Of a stretch of DNA of 39,703 bases, positions 23,378 to 32,371 are shown piece after piece. Position 1 is the stretch's first letter. Each line of letters opens with the position of its first letter. This DNA comes from an uncultured Clostridia bacterium. GTDB taxonomy: Bacteria; Bacillota; Clostridia; Christensenellales; Aristaeellaceae. The notes under the pieces were generated by a model. It did no database searches and was not told where the DNA came from. It worked only from the letters and a program-made list of their open reading frames with translations. A program made the position numbers and the translations under genes. The stretch spans positions 1 through 39,703 of the forward strand of contig CAKTXR010000022.1 of the NCBI GenBank assembly GCA_934631025.1. Direction: 5' to 3'.

Positions 23378-24271
23378 ATGTCCAGAATCAGGGCTTCCCG
23401 GGGAGATCGGATTTTCAACGCCGTCGTCCATGTCGTCATCGTGCTGATCGTGCTGACGGTGGTCTATCCGCTGGTCTATGTGCTCTCCTGTTCCTTCAGC
23501 TCGCCCTCGATGGTCGGCTCGGGCAAGGTCTGGCTGCTGCCCAAAGGGCTGACGCTGATCGGCTATGAGCGCGTGTTCAAGGATTCCATGATCGTGCGCG
23601 GCTATGCCAACACGATCGGCTACACAATCGTCGGCACGCTGATCAATCTGATCGTCACGATGCCCTGCGGCTACGCGCTCTCCAAAAAGACGCTGCCCGG
23701 GCGCGGGTTCTTCATGGCCTTCTTCATGTTCATCATGTACTTCTCCGGCGGTATGATCCCGACGTTTTTGCTGGTCAACAGCCTGCGGCTGTACAACACG
23801 CGCGCCATACTGGTCATACTGGGCGCGTTCAGCACCTACAACTGCATCATCTGCCGCACGTTCTTCTCGAACATTCCCAAGGAGCTGGAGGAAGCGGCGG
23901 AAATCGACGGAAGCTCCGTCTACCGCACGTTTTTCCAGATCGTCATGCCGGTCTCGAAGGCGCTGTTGGGCGTCATGGTGCTCTATTTCGCCGTCGGCCA
24001 CTGGAACTCTTACTTTACGGCGCTCATCTACATCAACAACGAGGACTACAAGCCGCTCCAGCTGGTGCTGCGCAACATCCTCGTCGAGGAGCAGACCAGC
24101 GCGGCCATGATGAGCGAGGTGGGCGACGATTACGCCAACGAACGCCGTCAGCTGGCGCAGCTGCTGCGCTATTCGGTCATCGTCGTCTCGGCCGCGCCCA
24201 TGCTGATGATCTATCCGTTCCTGCAGAAGTATTTCGATCAGGGCGTGATGATCGGCTCGGTGAAGGGCTGA
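23378..24271 (+). CDS. Carbohydrate ABC transporter permease (LplC/YtcP type)
   Basis: The 297-aa second permease has six predicted membrane helices, the N-terminal RGDRIFNAVVHVVIVLIVLTVVYPLVYVLSCSFS of this class, and the EAA loop EEAAEIDGSSVYRTFFQIVMPVS. It ends in FDQGVMIGSVKG, the usual tail. GGGAGGGG precedes the ATG, and the gene starts 20 bases after the first permease. It forms the heterodimeric channel with that protein. Its counterpart in the second cassette is the protein at 30482-31360, which shares the same C-terminal MxGSxKG motif. Confidence 0.93.
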   Translation: MSRIRASRGDRIFNAVVHVVIVLIVLTVVYPLVYVLSCSFSSPSMVGSGKVWLLPKGLTLIGYERVFKDSMIVRGYANTIGYTIVGTLINLIVTMPCGYALSKKTLPGRGFFMAFFMFIMYFSGGMIPTFLLVNSLRLYNTRAILVILGAFSTYNCIICRTFFSNIPKELEEAAEIDGSSVYRTFFQIVMPVSKALLGVMVLYFAVGHWNSYFTALIYINNEDYKPLQLVLRNILVEEQTSAAMMSEVGDDYANERRQLAQLLRYSVIVVSAAPMLMIYPFLQKYFDQGVMIGSVKG

Positions 24272-24336
24272 CCGTTCTCTTACGATTCCATGCTCCATCG
24301 GAGCTGAGAATAAATAACAAATGGAGGGACCTTACA

Positions 24337-25881
24337 ATGCGCAAGACTGTAACCAAGGGATTTTCCGCCCTGCTGGCGCTCGCGCTGGCTCTGACCCTGC
24401 TCTGCACCGGCGCTCTGGCCGAAAGCAGCGCGACCTACCCGCTCTTCGACGAACCTGTGACCATCACGAGCGTCGTCGTAGGCAAGGACATGACGCACGA
24501 CCGCTCGCTCTGGACGGAGCTGGGCAAGCTGTGCGGCATCAACTTTGAATTCACCAACGTGGAAAACGATCAGTTCCCCGTCTACCTCTCCGCGAGCGCA
24601 TGGCCGGATTTCTTCAACACCGGCATGGGCTCCTCCTACATGAACGACTACGGCGTGCTGGGCGGCAAGTTCGTGGATTACGCCACGCTGCTCGAGTATA
24701 TGCCCTATCTGCAGGAAGTGCTGGAAGAGTTCCCCAACGCCCGCAAGGCCGTGACCTACAGCGACGGCGGCATGTATCAGCTCCCGCTGATCGACGTCAC
24801 CTGCACCAGCGGCCACGGCACAAACCGCATGCACTACCGCACCGACCTGCTGGCCGAGTACGGCCTGGAAGCGCCGACCACCACCGAGGAATTCTACGAG
24901 GCCTGCAAGACCGCCTTTGAAAAGACCGGCACCGCGCCGATGGTCAGCATCGCCAAGGGCTTCTTCTATTCCGCGCTGGGCACCGAGGTCAACTGGGACT
25001 TCGCCGACGACGGCACGGGCAAGGTCGTCTGGAACAGCTGCGGCGAACAGTATAAGCGCTATATCGAGTATATGCACCGCATGTACGCCGAGGGCCTGCT
25101 GCACAAGGAATACCTGACCCTCGACAGCACCGCCCGCAACGCGCTGTGCGCCGACGGCGTGCTCTTCATGGGCGGCGACGGCACGATGCTGACCGCGGCC
25201 GACTTCCCGTCCGGCCATTTCGACATCGATCAGCTCGCGCCCCTCACCTCCGAGTGGGACGACACCAAGACCTACATCTCCAACGGCTCCCAGATGGGCA
25301 GCGTGAGCGGCTTCGCCATCAACAAGGACTGCCAGTACGCCAAGGAGCTGGCGCAGTGCTTCGACATCCTCTACGCCAAGGAAGAAGTCGCGCCCGGCAC
25401 CGGCCTGTACTGCGCCGCCGGCCACTACGGCCCCGAAGGCCACCACTGGAAGTTCACCAATGAGGAAAAGACCGAGTTCACCTTCATCTATGACGACAAT
25501 CCCGACAACGAGCCCGGCAACACCTACACCTACAAGCGCGACATCTTCAACTACGGCCCGTTCCTGTACACCTTCAAGAACGTCGTCAACAGCGAAGAGA
25601 GCAACACCCGCTCCCGCCAGATCGGCTACATCAACAACCTGAACCCCTACGTCATCCCGAGTTTCCCGTCGCTGACCTTCAACGACGACGAGCAGATGAC
25701 CATCGACAGCTACTATGCCGACATCAAGACCTACGTCAGCCGCATGGAAGCCGAATTCATCACCGGCGTGACCGACATTGAGACCGGCTGGGACGCTTAC
25801 TGCGAGAAGGTCAAGGCCATGGGCATCGACGAGGTGCTGGACGCCTATCAGTCCGCCTACGACCGCTGGAACCAGCTGTAA
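24337..25881 (+). CDS. Extracellular solute-binding protein, no lipobox
   Basis: The 514-aa product is a family 1 solute-binding protein of the LplA size class. Residues 1-29 form a signal peptide ending in ALA before ESS, a signal peptidase I site; the only cysteine near the end (LLCTG) does not fit a lipobox. The mature part begins with a beta strand (VTITSVVVGKDMTHDRSLWTEL) and contains the usual tryptophan- and aspartate-rich ligand groove sequences. A Gram-positive binding protein normally needs a lipid anchor, so how it is retained is unclear. It is the third gene of the operon, 65 bases after the permease, followed by a terminator. Confidence 0.92.
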   Translation: MRKTVTKGFSALLALALALTLLCTGALAESSATYPLFDEPVTITSVVVGKDMTHDRSLWTELGKLCGINFEFTNVENDQFPVYLSASAWPDFFNTGMGSSYMNDYGVLGGKFVDYATLLEYMPYLQEVLEEFPNARKAVTYSDGGMYQLPLIDVTCTSGHGTNRMHYRTDLLAEYGLEAPTTTEEFYEACKTAFEKTGTAPMVSIAKGFFYSALGTEVNWDFADDGTGKVVWNSCGEQYKRYIEYMHRMYAEGLLHKEYLTLDSTARNALCADGVLFMGGDGTMLTAADFPSGHFDIDQLAPLTSEWDDTKTYISNGSQMGSVSGFAINKDCQYAKELAQCFDILYAKEEVAPGTGLYCAAGHYGPEGHHWKFTNEEKTEFTFIYDDNPDNEPGNTYTYKRDIFNYGPFLYTFKNVVNSEESNTRSRQIGYINNLNPYVIPSFPSLTFNDDEQMTIDSYYADIKTYVSRMEAEFITGVTDIETGWDAYCEKVKAMGIDEVLDAYQSAYDRWNQL

Positions 25882-25901
25882 GACAGTAGTAATAACGTCA
25901 A

Positions 25902-25945
25902 CCGCCGGAGCGTTCTTCATGAGCGCTCCGGCGGCTTTCTCTTCT
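25902..25945 (+). terminator. Terminator of the first LplABC-type operon
   Basis: CCGCCGGAGCG (25902-25912) pairs with CGCTCCGGCGG (25924-25934), followed by a T-rich tail. Confidence 0.88.
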
Positions 25946-25948
25946 GTG

Positions 25949-26000
25949 AAAAAGCGCCCCCGTACCCGCGGTCCTCCATCAGCCGCCGGATGCGGGAGCG
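25949..26000 (-). terminator. Terminator of the second FAD oxidoreductase gene
   Basis: An 8-bp outer stem (25955-25962 with 25993-26000, one G-U on the minus strand) with inner pairing, followed by T5 on the minus strand. Confidence 0.65.
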
Positions 26001-26027
26001 TTTCTCTTTATACTGGCAGGCGGCGCC

Positions 26028-27374
26028 CTACAGCAGCGACCCGCCCGCGTTCAGCGCCGCGCGCACGGCCTTTCCGTCCAGCGCCCAGACGGGCTGATCG
26101 TCCTTCAGGCACAGCGCCGCGGCCATACCGGCGGCTTCGCCCATCTGATTGCAGTTGACCATCACGCGCAGCGCGCCAAAGGCAAATTCCTCGGCGTTGA
26201 CCATGCGCCCCGCCATGATGAAGTTGGCGGCCCGACGCTGCACCAGCGTCCGGAAGGGCATGGAATAATAGTGCCGCTCAGCCGGCCCCAGCCCCATCTC
26301 CTCGCGCCAGTTGGACACGATGGGCACCGGCGATTTGCCCAGATAGGTCTCCACGCGGCCGTCCAGATATTTGAACGTCCAGCCCATGTTGTCCTGCTGA
26401 TGATGCACGTCCAGCCGGTATGTGCCGTGCAGTATCGCGTCCTCAAAATCGCGGCCGCTCAGCAGATCCATCTCGGTTGCGCGGTAGTCCGTCTCGTAAT
26501 GCCGCGTATCCCGCACGCCGATGTGCGCGCACAGATTGACGATGCGGTGCGCGCGCTTTCCATAGGCGTTCGTCATCGCTTCAAAGGCAAAGGCGCGGCG
26601 GCGGCCCTCGATCTCGGCGTATGTCAGATCGGCGGCCTTCGAGCAGTCCACGCCGAAAACGTGATTGTCCGCGCGGAAATAAACGTTTTCCGTATTCGGC
26701 AGCGGCCCGTTCCAGCCGGTGTCGTTGTCCAGACCGAATTCAGCGCCGTGCTCGAGCACCATCCGCTCCAGATGCTCGTCGTCGGTGCTGCCGGTCATGT
26801 AAAAGCAGGCGCTGGGCGGTTGAATATTTTCGTTTCGGTAGCAGGGCAGACCGACGTCGCGGCACAGATCGCCGTCGCCCGTCGCGTCGATGAAAAAGCG
26901 CGCGCGGATCGCGCCCCGCCCGTCCTTGTTTTCCAGAATGACCGCCGCAATGCGTTCGCCGTCCCTGTGCAGCGCCGCATAGCGCGTATGCAGATAGAGC
27001 CGCAGCCCTTCCTCCTGCGCCATCTGATCCAGCGTATAGGCCAGATAGAGCGGATCCAGCCGCGCGCCCGCGCCGTGAGAATGTCCGGCGTACTCCAGAC
27101 GACCGGCCTTATACAGCCGCTTTTCCACCTCGTCCGTCAGGCCGCCGATCACCGGCACGCTAAACGTATCGTCCAAAAGCGAATGCCAGATATAAACCAG
27201 ACCGGCCGTCGCCGTGCCGCCCAGCCGCCCCTGATTTTCCACCAGAACAACCTTCAGCCCCATGCGCGCCGCGCGGATCGCCGCGAACACGCCGGTGCAG
27301 CTCCCGCCGACAACGCACACATCCGCCTCGTCCCAGACGGGAATCTGCCGTGCCGGTTCCCAGATCGTCGTCAT
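26028..27374 (-). CDS. FAD-dependent oxidoreductase (FAD_oxidored family)
   Basis: The 448-aa product has the FAD-binding start VCVVGGSCTGVFAAIRAARMG (residues 19-39), then VENQGRLGGTATAGLV, a mid-domain ATGDGDLCRDVGLP and a C-terminal FAD contact NFIMAGRMVNAEEFAFGALRV. The first glycine pattern reads GGSCTG in place of GxGxxG. It is a relative of the protein at 4629-6212 but about 80 residues shorter. GGGAGG lies eight bases before the ATG. It is transcribed alone, divergent from the DeoR-SGNH fusion gene, so that protein is a candidate regulator. No ferredoxin gene accompanies it. Substrate unknown. Confidence 0.9.
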   Translation of the reverse strand: MTTIWEPARQIPVWDEADVCVVGGSCTGVFAAIRAARMGLKVVLVENQGRLGGTATAGLVYIWHSLLDDTFSVPVIGGLTDEVEKRLYKAGRLEYAGHSHGAGARLDPLYLAYTLDQMAQEEGLRLYLHTRYAALHRDGERIAAVILENKDGRGAIRARFFIDATGDGDLCRDVGLPCYRNENIQPPSACFYMTGSTDDEHLERMVLEHGAEFGLDNDTGWNGPLPNTENVYFRADNHVFGVDCSKAADLTYAEIEGRRRAFAFEAMTNAYGKRAHRIVNLCAHIGVRDTRHYETDYRATEMDLLSGRDFEDAILHGTYRLDVHHQQDNMGWTFKYLDGRVETYLGKSPVPIVSNWREEMGLGPAERHYYSMPFRTLVQRRAANFIMAGRMVNAEEFAFGALRVMVNCNQMGEAAGMAAALCLKDDQPVWALDGKAVRAALNAGGSLL

Positions 27375-27444
27375 GCCGCCATCCTCCCTGTATCACATTC
27401 AGCGCCGCCCGCGCAGAGCAGGCGCGCCGTCAAAGCCCATACAC

Positions 27445-27473
27445 ATCTTATCATGCGCCGCCGCAAAATGCAA
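27445..27473 (-). promoter_or_regulatory. Promoter of the FAD oxidoreductase gene
   Basis: TTGCAT, 17 bases and TAAGAT on the minus strand, about 70 bases before the ATG at 27374. Confidence 0.7.
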
Positions 27474-27517
27474 CGGAAAAGCGCAAGACTCTCCCAATTG
27501 GCTTCCGATCATCTTTT

Positions 27518-27546
27518 TTGTTGATTTTTGTCCGGTTTTGTACTAT
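27518..27546 (+). promoter_or_regulatory. Promoter of the DeoR-SGNH fusion gene
   Basis: TTGTTG, 17 bases and TACTAT. The -10 overlaps a near-palindrome TACTATATTGTA (27541-27552), a possible operator. Confidence 0.62.
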
Positions 27547-27568
27547 ATTGTATCAAGAGGTGATAAAA

Positions 27569-28879
27569 ATGATCATTAAACAGCGGCAGGAAGCCCTGCT
27601 GGCTCTTTTGCGGCGCGATGGATTTTGCGACAGCGAATCAGCCGCCCGCGCGCTGAACGTATCCGTGCAGACCATAAAGCGCGATTTTTTGCAGCTGGAG
27701 CAGCTGGGGCAGCTCAGGCGCATTCGCGGCGGCGCGACGCTCCCCAAGACCCCCGCACGCGACGAAAGGCCCGCAAAGCCCGCGCAGCCCGACGGGCCGG
27801 CGATCGACTGGTATAACCCCACGATAGCGCCCTTCCGGCTGCTGGGCTTCCCCTTCTTCGAGCGGGACGGACTTTACCGCCGCTATCCGCTGCGCCTTCG
27901 CTATCCGCTGCCCGCCGGCACGGAGGCCTACGCCAATTCCCCCAGCGGCGGCCAGATTCGCTTCCGCGCCAGAACGGCGACCGTCGCGCTGCGCGTCCGT
28001 CTACGCGCGCCCTACAGCCCGAGCTATAACGTCATGCCGCTCCTGTCCGGCGGCTTTGATCTCTACGCCTCCGACGGCGACGGAAAATACACGCTGATCG
28101 GCGTTTCCAGATACGATCCGAAGCTGGACAGCTACGAATCCGTGCTCTGCTCGATCCCGCTGCCCGACAGGCCGCTGGACTTCATCATAAACTTCCCCAT
28201 CAACGAAACCGTCGAGAGCGTACTCGTGGGCGTTGACAGCGGCTGCGAGATTCTCCCGCCCCTGCCGCTGCCCGAGGAGGATCGCGGGAAAATCCTCGTT
28301 TACGGCGGCTCGATCATGCACGGCTTCTGCGCCTCGCGGCCGGGCATGACCATGACCAGCCAGCTTTCGCGCAGGCTGGGGCGCGAGATATACAACCTCG
28401 CCGTCAACGGCAACGGCAAGTGCGAGGACGAAACCGCCTATGCGCTCCGCGAATGCGAGGACGTGCGCTGGCTGATTCTTTCACCCGAGGGCAACTGCCC
28501 CACCGTGGCGTGGCTGGACGAACATCTGCGCGCCTTCATCCGCATCGTTCGGGAAACGCGGCCGGAATGGAACATCGCCGTCATGAGCTTCATGCGCGAG
28601 GCGCGGGAGCGCTTCCAGACCGACTATCGCGACCTTCGTCTGGCCAAACGGGACTGTCAGCGCAGAATCGTCGAAGATCTCCACGCGGCCGGCGACCGGC
28701 GCATCGTGTTCTGGGACGGCGACGAGTTTACCGGCGCGGACGAGGACATTATGGACGGCGCGTTTTCTCAGGGCGAGGAATGCACCGCCGATTTCCAGCA
28801 CAAATCCGACATGGGCTTCTTCATCATGACAGGGGCGATCGAAAAGCGTCTGCGCGCCTTTGAGGCCGCCGAAGAATAG
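27569..28879 (+). CDS. DeoR-type HTH fused to an SGNH hydrolase
   Basis: The 436-aa product starts with a DeoR-family winged helix (1-57): the recognition helix is near SVQTIKRDF (32-40) and the wing reads RIRGGATLP (51-59). The usual DeoR sugar-phosphate sensor domain is absent. A Pro/Arg-rich linker (60-78) leads to a beta-rich domain (about 80-235) like the N-terminal part of two-domain SGNH esterases. The SGNH domain (240-430) has block I YGGSIMHG with Ser248, an NGNG block near 280 and D408-x2-H411 in DFQHKSDMGF, so the catalytic triad looks intact. The ATG at 27569 has AGAGGTGAT before it; the earlier codon at 27350 lies upstream of the promoter. It is divergent from the FAD oxidoreductase. 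Confidence 0.85.
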   Translation: MIIKQRQEALLALLRRDGFCDSESAARALNVSVQTIKRDFLQLEQLGQLRRIRGGATLPKTPARDERPAKPAQPDGPAIDWYNPTIAPFRLLGFPFFERDGLYRRYPLRLRYPLPAGTEAYANSPSGGQIRFRARTATVALRVRLRAPYSPSYNVMPLLSGGFDLYASDGDGKYTLIGVSRYDPKLDSYESVLCSIPLPDRPLDFIINFPINETVESVLVGVDSGCEILPPLPLPEEDRGKILVYGGSIMHGFCASRPGMTMTSQLSRRLGREIYNLAVNGNGKCEDETAYALRECEDVRWLILSPEGNCPTVAWLDEHLRAFIRIVRETRPEWNIAVMSFMREARERFQTDYRDLRLAKRDCQRRIVEDLHAAGDRRIVFWDGDEFTGADEDIMDGAFSQGEECTADFQHKSDMGFFIMTGAIEKRLRAFEAAEE

Positions 28880-28890
28880 CGCCCTTTTCC

Positions 28891-28944
28891 TCCGCCGACG
28901 GAACCGCAGACCTGTGCCGTGCATTTCTCCGGCGGATGTTTTTT
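28891..28944 (+). terminator. Terminator of the DeoR-SGNH gene
   Basis: TCCGCCG (28891-28897) pairs with CGGCGGA (28930-28936); an inner ACGG/CCGT pair and T6 at 28939-28944 complete it. Confidence 0.75.
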
Positions 28945-28955
28945 AAGCCGCTCAC

Positions 28956-28991
28956 AAAACCCCCGCGCCAGCATTCACGCCGGCGCGGGGG
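28956..28991 (-). terminator. Terminator of the second sugar cluster
   Basis: CCCCCGCGCC (28960-28969) pairs perfectly with GGCGCGGGGG (28982-28991). The minus strand continues with T4. It closes the long minus-strand array starting at 38541. Confidence 0.85.
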
Positions 28992-28997
28992 CAAACG

Positions 28998-30476
28998 TCA
29001 TATATCGGAGCCGTCGTACAGGCCGCCCACGCTGGGGCAGGTCTGCGTGAGGACGATGGCGCCGTTCTGCTCTTCAAAGAACAGTGTTTTGCCTTCATCA
29101 AAATATACGTTTTCCGCAGATACGCCCTTCAGCAGCGAGCGATACTGCGTCTCAAGCGCGGCAAGCGCCTTGACGTCCTGCGGCACGACGACCCGATCCG
29201 GCTTCATTGCGGCGTAAAGCTCGGGCAGATCGTTGTGCAGATGATGCGCCGCCTGAACCAGCTCGGCGTGAAGCGTCTCCGGCCGGTAATTGGCCAGCAG
29301 CCAGGCCGCGCCATGGCGGTTGACGTCGCCCGTCAGCAGGAAGGAAACGCCCTCAAAGCTCAGCTTCAGCACTGTGCTCGTCTCGTTGAAGTCGCGGATG
29401 CTCTCCGCGCCGGGCTGCATAAGCACATCCTCATGCGTGGAAAGCACGTCGAAGCGCACGCCCGCCAGCGAGAAGCTCTGGCCGCTGTGCGCCTTCAAAT
29501 AGAGCGCATGGGGATAACAGGCGGTCAGCCGCTCCAGCAGCGGAAACACCTGCGGCATCAGCTCAAAGCGCTGATACGCCGCAAAGTTGAATATCACGCG
29601 CTCCACGTCCATCTGGTCGTGATAAAGGCGCAATAGCTTTGTGAACACGTCCATGTGATCGTCGTGGGCGTGCGTGCAGAACCACGCCGCCACGCGGATT
29701 TTCTCGCCGGGACGGACGAGCGCCATTTCGCGCATGACGCGCAGCAACTCAGGCATGGCCTCCTCAGTGGCCTGCTCCATCTCGCCGCCGTCCACCAGAA
29801 AGAGCGAGCGATCGGGCAGCCGCACGATATAGCACATACCGCAGTCGATGCCCACGCCGCGCTTATGTACGGCATAGTCGTAATGCAGCGAAAACTGACA
29901 GATCTGCACCTTTGCGGGATGTGCGGGGGCGGGGCTTCCGAAATCGTCGATACGCGCGCTCACGAGATCGTCGATGAACCGCGCCTGTCCGATCTGGCCG
30001 CAGAAATAGGCGTACAGCAGCCGGCCGCCGCCAGACAGCTCGCAATACGCGTTGCTGTCGACGGCGTTCTCCCAGATAACCTCATAGCCCAGCGCCTTCA
30101 GCCGGTCAACGTATGCGAAGAACGCCTCCCGCGTCGTCTCCGCCACCAGCCGCGCCAGCGTGGGCTTATCCATGGGGCGGTGCGTGAGCGTCTCGACGCG
30201 CAGCTTATCGTCCATTTTTTCCACACGGTAGCGATCGTCTCCGCGGGAGAGCGCCAGGCGCAGCGCCCCGTTTTCCTCGCTCATGTCGTCTACCCGCACG
30301 CCGAATCGGGTGATCAGCCCCAGTTCATACAGAAAATCATCGCGGCTGAGCCGATCCTCGCGGCAATAGGGCTGTTCGTCGTTGGGGCGGGCGTGCAGAC
30401 CTTGCCCCGCGTTGCAGATATTCAGGCTCACGCAGCCGCCTTCATAGGGCGGCAGACCGGGGAGAAGCTCCGTCAT
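28998..30476 (-). CDS. MBL-fold metallo-hydrolase with an N-terminal extension
   Basis: The 492-aa product has a C-terminal metallo-beta-lactamase domain (from about 190): VDGGEM near 228, the metal motif THAHDDHMD with HAHDDH near 269-274, LLTGDVN with the bridging aspartate, and a late histidine in QAAHHLHND. The first 190 residues are a separate alpha/beta domain with no family I recognise. ComEC-like and phosphodiesterase MBL domains share these motifs, but substrate cannot be assigned. The ATG at 30476 is chosen since AAGGGGTGAGG lies just upstream; a GTG at 30485 would overlap the permease stop codon. It is the last gene of the sugar cluster, 5 bases after the permease. Confidence 0.85.
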   Translation of the reverse strand: MTELLPGLPPYEGGCVSLNICNAGQGLHARPNDEQPYCREDRLSRDDFLYELGLITRFGVRVDDMSEENGALRLALSRGDDRYRVEKMDDKLRVETLTHRPMDKPTLARLVAETTREAFFAYVDRLKALGYEVIWENAVDSNAYCELSGGGRLLYAYFCGQIGQARFIDDLVSARIDDFGSPAPAHPAKVQICQFSLHYDYAVHKRGVGIDCGMCYIVRLPDRSLFLVDGGEMEQATEEAMPELLRVMREMALVRPGEKIRVAAWFCTHAHDDHMDVFTKLLRLYHDQMDVERVIFNFAAYQRFELMPQVFPLLERLTACYPHALYLKAHSGQSFSLAGVRFDVLSTHEDVLMQPGAESIRDFNETSTVLKLSFEGVSFLLTGDVNRHGAAWLLANYRPETLHAELVQAAHHLHNDLPELYAAMKPDRVVVPQDVKALAALETQYRSLLKGVSAENVYFDEGKTLFFEEQNGAIVLTQTCPSVGGLYDGSDI

Positions 30477-30481
30477 CGTCC

Positions 30482-31360
30482 TCACCCCTTCAGCGAGCCC
30501 ATCATAATGCCGCGTTCAAAGAACTTCTGCACCATGGGATAGAGCACCAGCAGCGGCACGGCGGACACCACGATGATGGCGTACTTGAGCGCGGCATAGA
30601 TGAGATAGATGCTGGCGTCGTCTATGCCGGCCTGCTCCTCCATATCGCCCATCTGGGTCAGCACGAGGATCTCGCGCAGGAACACCTGCAGCGGCCGCAT
30701 CCGGCGATCGCGCAGATACATCATCGCGCTGAAATAGCTGTTCCAGTGCCCCACCATGTAGTAGAGTATGATGACGACCAGTATCGACTTGCTCAGAGGC
30801 AGGACGATCTGCATCATGACCGCGAAGGGCGACGCGCCGTCGATATCCGCGGCCTCGCGCAGCGCGGCGGGCACGGAATGGATGAAGTAATTGCGGATGA
30901 TGAGCATGTTGGAGACGCTGATCGCGCCGGGGATGATGAGCACCAGCGGATTGTTGAGCAGCCCCAGATCCTTCATGTTCAGATAGGTGGGGATGGTACC
31001 CGCGCTGAAGAACATGGTGAACGTGATAAAGAACGTAATGGCGTTGCGCCCCTTCAGGTTCGGCAGGGAGAGCGGATAGGCCGCCATGACGGTGGCGATC
31101 ATGTTCACCGTGGTGCCCACAACCGTATAGATCACGGTATTGCGATAGCCGATCATGATGTCCGAGCTGGCGAATACGCGCGCGTAGGCGTTGACGTTGA
31201 AGCCCACCGGCCACAGCGTCACCGTGCCGTCCAGTATGCGCGCCGGATCGGAAAAGGACGCGCTCAGCGCATAGATGAGCGGATAGAGCGTGACGAGACA
31301 CACAAGCGTCGTGATGACGTAGATCACGCCCTGAAAGATCTGATCATTTCTGCTTTTCAT
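30482..31360 (-). CDS. Carbohydrate ABC transporter permease (LplC/YtcP type)
   Basis: The 292-aa permease has six predicted helices, the class start DQIFQGVIYVITTLVCLVTLYPLIYALSASFSD and the EAA loop REAADIDGASPFAVMMQIVLPLS. It ends with FFERGIMMGSLKG. It begins 12 bases after the other permease of this cassette, with GAGGTGAGG before the ATG. Together with the protein at 31373-32320 it forms the membrane channel for the solute delivered by the binding protein at 32430-34004. No ATPase gene is present in this cassette either. Confidence 0.93.
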   Translation of the reverse strand: MKSRNDQIFQGVIYVITTLVCLVTLYPLIYALSASFSDPARILDGTVTLWPVGFNVNAYARVFASSDIMIGYRNTVIYTVVGTTVNMIATVMAAYPLSLPNLKGRNAITFFITFTMFFSAGTIPTYLNMKDLGLLNNPLVLIIPGAISVSNMLIIRNYFIHSVPAALREAADIDGASPFAVMMQIVLPLSKSILVVIILYYMVGHWNSYFSAMMYLRDRRMRPLQVFLREILVLTQMGDMEEQAGIDDASIYLIYAALKYAIIVVSAVPLLVLYPMVQKFFERGIMMGSLKG

Positions 31361-31372
31361 GTCCTCACCTCA

Positions 31373-32320
31373 TTACCACAGGCTGGTCTCGCTCACGCGC
31401 CTGGATATGCCGTTAACGATGGTCAGCATCAGTATGTTGATGGCCGAGTTGAACAGATCCACGGCGGTGGCGTAATCATACTTCATGTCCACGATGCCCT
31501 GCTTGTACACATAGGTGGAGATCACCTCGGCGACGTTCAGGTTGAGGTCGGTCTGCATGGCGAATACCTTGTCGCGGCCGACGCTCATGAGGCTGCCGCA
31601 GCGCAGGATCAGCATGATGACAATCGTGGGCACAATGCTGGGAATGGTGATGTGAATGAGCTGCTGCCAGCGGCTCGCGCCGTCCACGCGGGCGGCCTCA
31701 TACAGCACGTTGTCAATCGCAGACAGCGCGGAGATGAATATAATGGCGTTCCAGCCCGAATCCTTCCAGATATCCGAGAGGATATACATGAGCCGGAAAT
31801 ATTTTCCGCTGCCCATCAGATAGAGCGGTTCCTTTGTCACCCCCATGCCGACCAGCATTTTGTTGATGATGCCCGTCTCCATGGAGCACATGGACACCAT
31901 CATGCCCACCACAACCACGGTGGAGATGAAATGGGGCGCATAGGTAATCGTGCGCACAAAGCGCTTGGCGCGGTCGGTCTTCAGCTCATTGAAAACCAGC
32001 GCCAATATGATGGGAAAGGGGAAGCAGAACAGCAGCGACAAAAAGCTGATCCACAGCGTATTGCTGATGACGCGGCCGCTCTGATAGCTGTCAAAGAAAC
32101 TGATAAAATGCTTGAGTCCCACCCACGGGCTGTTCCAGATGCCCGCGCGGAGCTTGTAATTCTTAAAGGCGATCTGTATGCCCAGCATGGGCTTATAGGC
32201 GAACAGAATGAAATAGATAATGACCGGAATCAGCAGCAGATACATCTGCCAGTAGCGCGATATGGCCTTGCGCCATGTCATGCGGCGCGGTTTATGCGAA
32301 GATGCGACGGTTTTGTTCAT
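31373..32320 (-). CDS. LplB-type sugar ABC transporter permease
   Basis: The 315-aa product starts with a basic cytoplasmic tail followed by WQMYLLLIPVIIYFILFAYKPMLGIQIAFKNY, the LplB/YteP signature, and has the EAA loop EAARVDGASRWQQLIHITIPSIVP. The end RRVSETSLW matches the first-cassette permease (RRVSDTSLF), so the two cassettes are paralogous. GAGAGGAG lies before the ATG. It follows the binding-protein gene with a 109-base gap that contains a stable stem-loop. Confidence 0.93.
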   Translation of the reverse strand: MNKTVASSHKPRRMTWRKAISRYWQMYLLLIPVIIYFILFAYKPMLGIQIAFKNYKLRAGIWNSPWVGLKHFISFFDSYQSGRVISNTLWISFLSLLFCFPFPIILALVFNELKTDRAKRFVRTITYAPHFISTVVVVGMMVSMCSMETGIINKMLVGMGVTKEPLYLMGSGKYFRLMYILSDIWKDSGWNAIIFISALSAIDNVLYEAARVDGASRWQQLIHITIPSIVPTIVIMLILRCGSLMSVGRDKVFAMQTDLNLNVAEVISTYVYKQGIVDMKYDYATAVDLFNSAINILMLTIVNGISRRVSETSLW

Positions 32321-32371
32321 CTGTGAGGCGCTCCTCTCTTGACGAAAAGCTGGAAAGAAACCCTATGGAAA

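Noticed and set aside
24280..25920. A 546-codon open frame antisense to the first binding-protein gene, and similar long antisense frames at 32421-34292 and 34999-36897
   Set aside because: They lie opposite genes with clear family motifs and their translations are low-complexity (rich in Ala, Arg, Val, Gly, His) as expected from GC-rich shadow frames. No ribosome site supports them.
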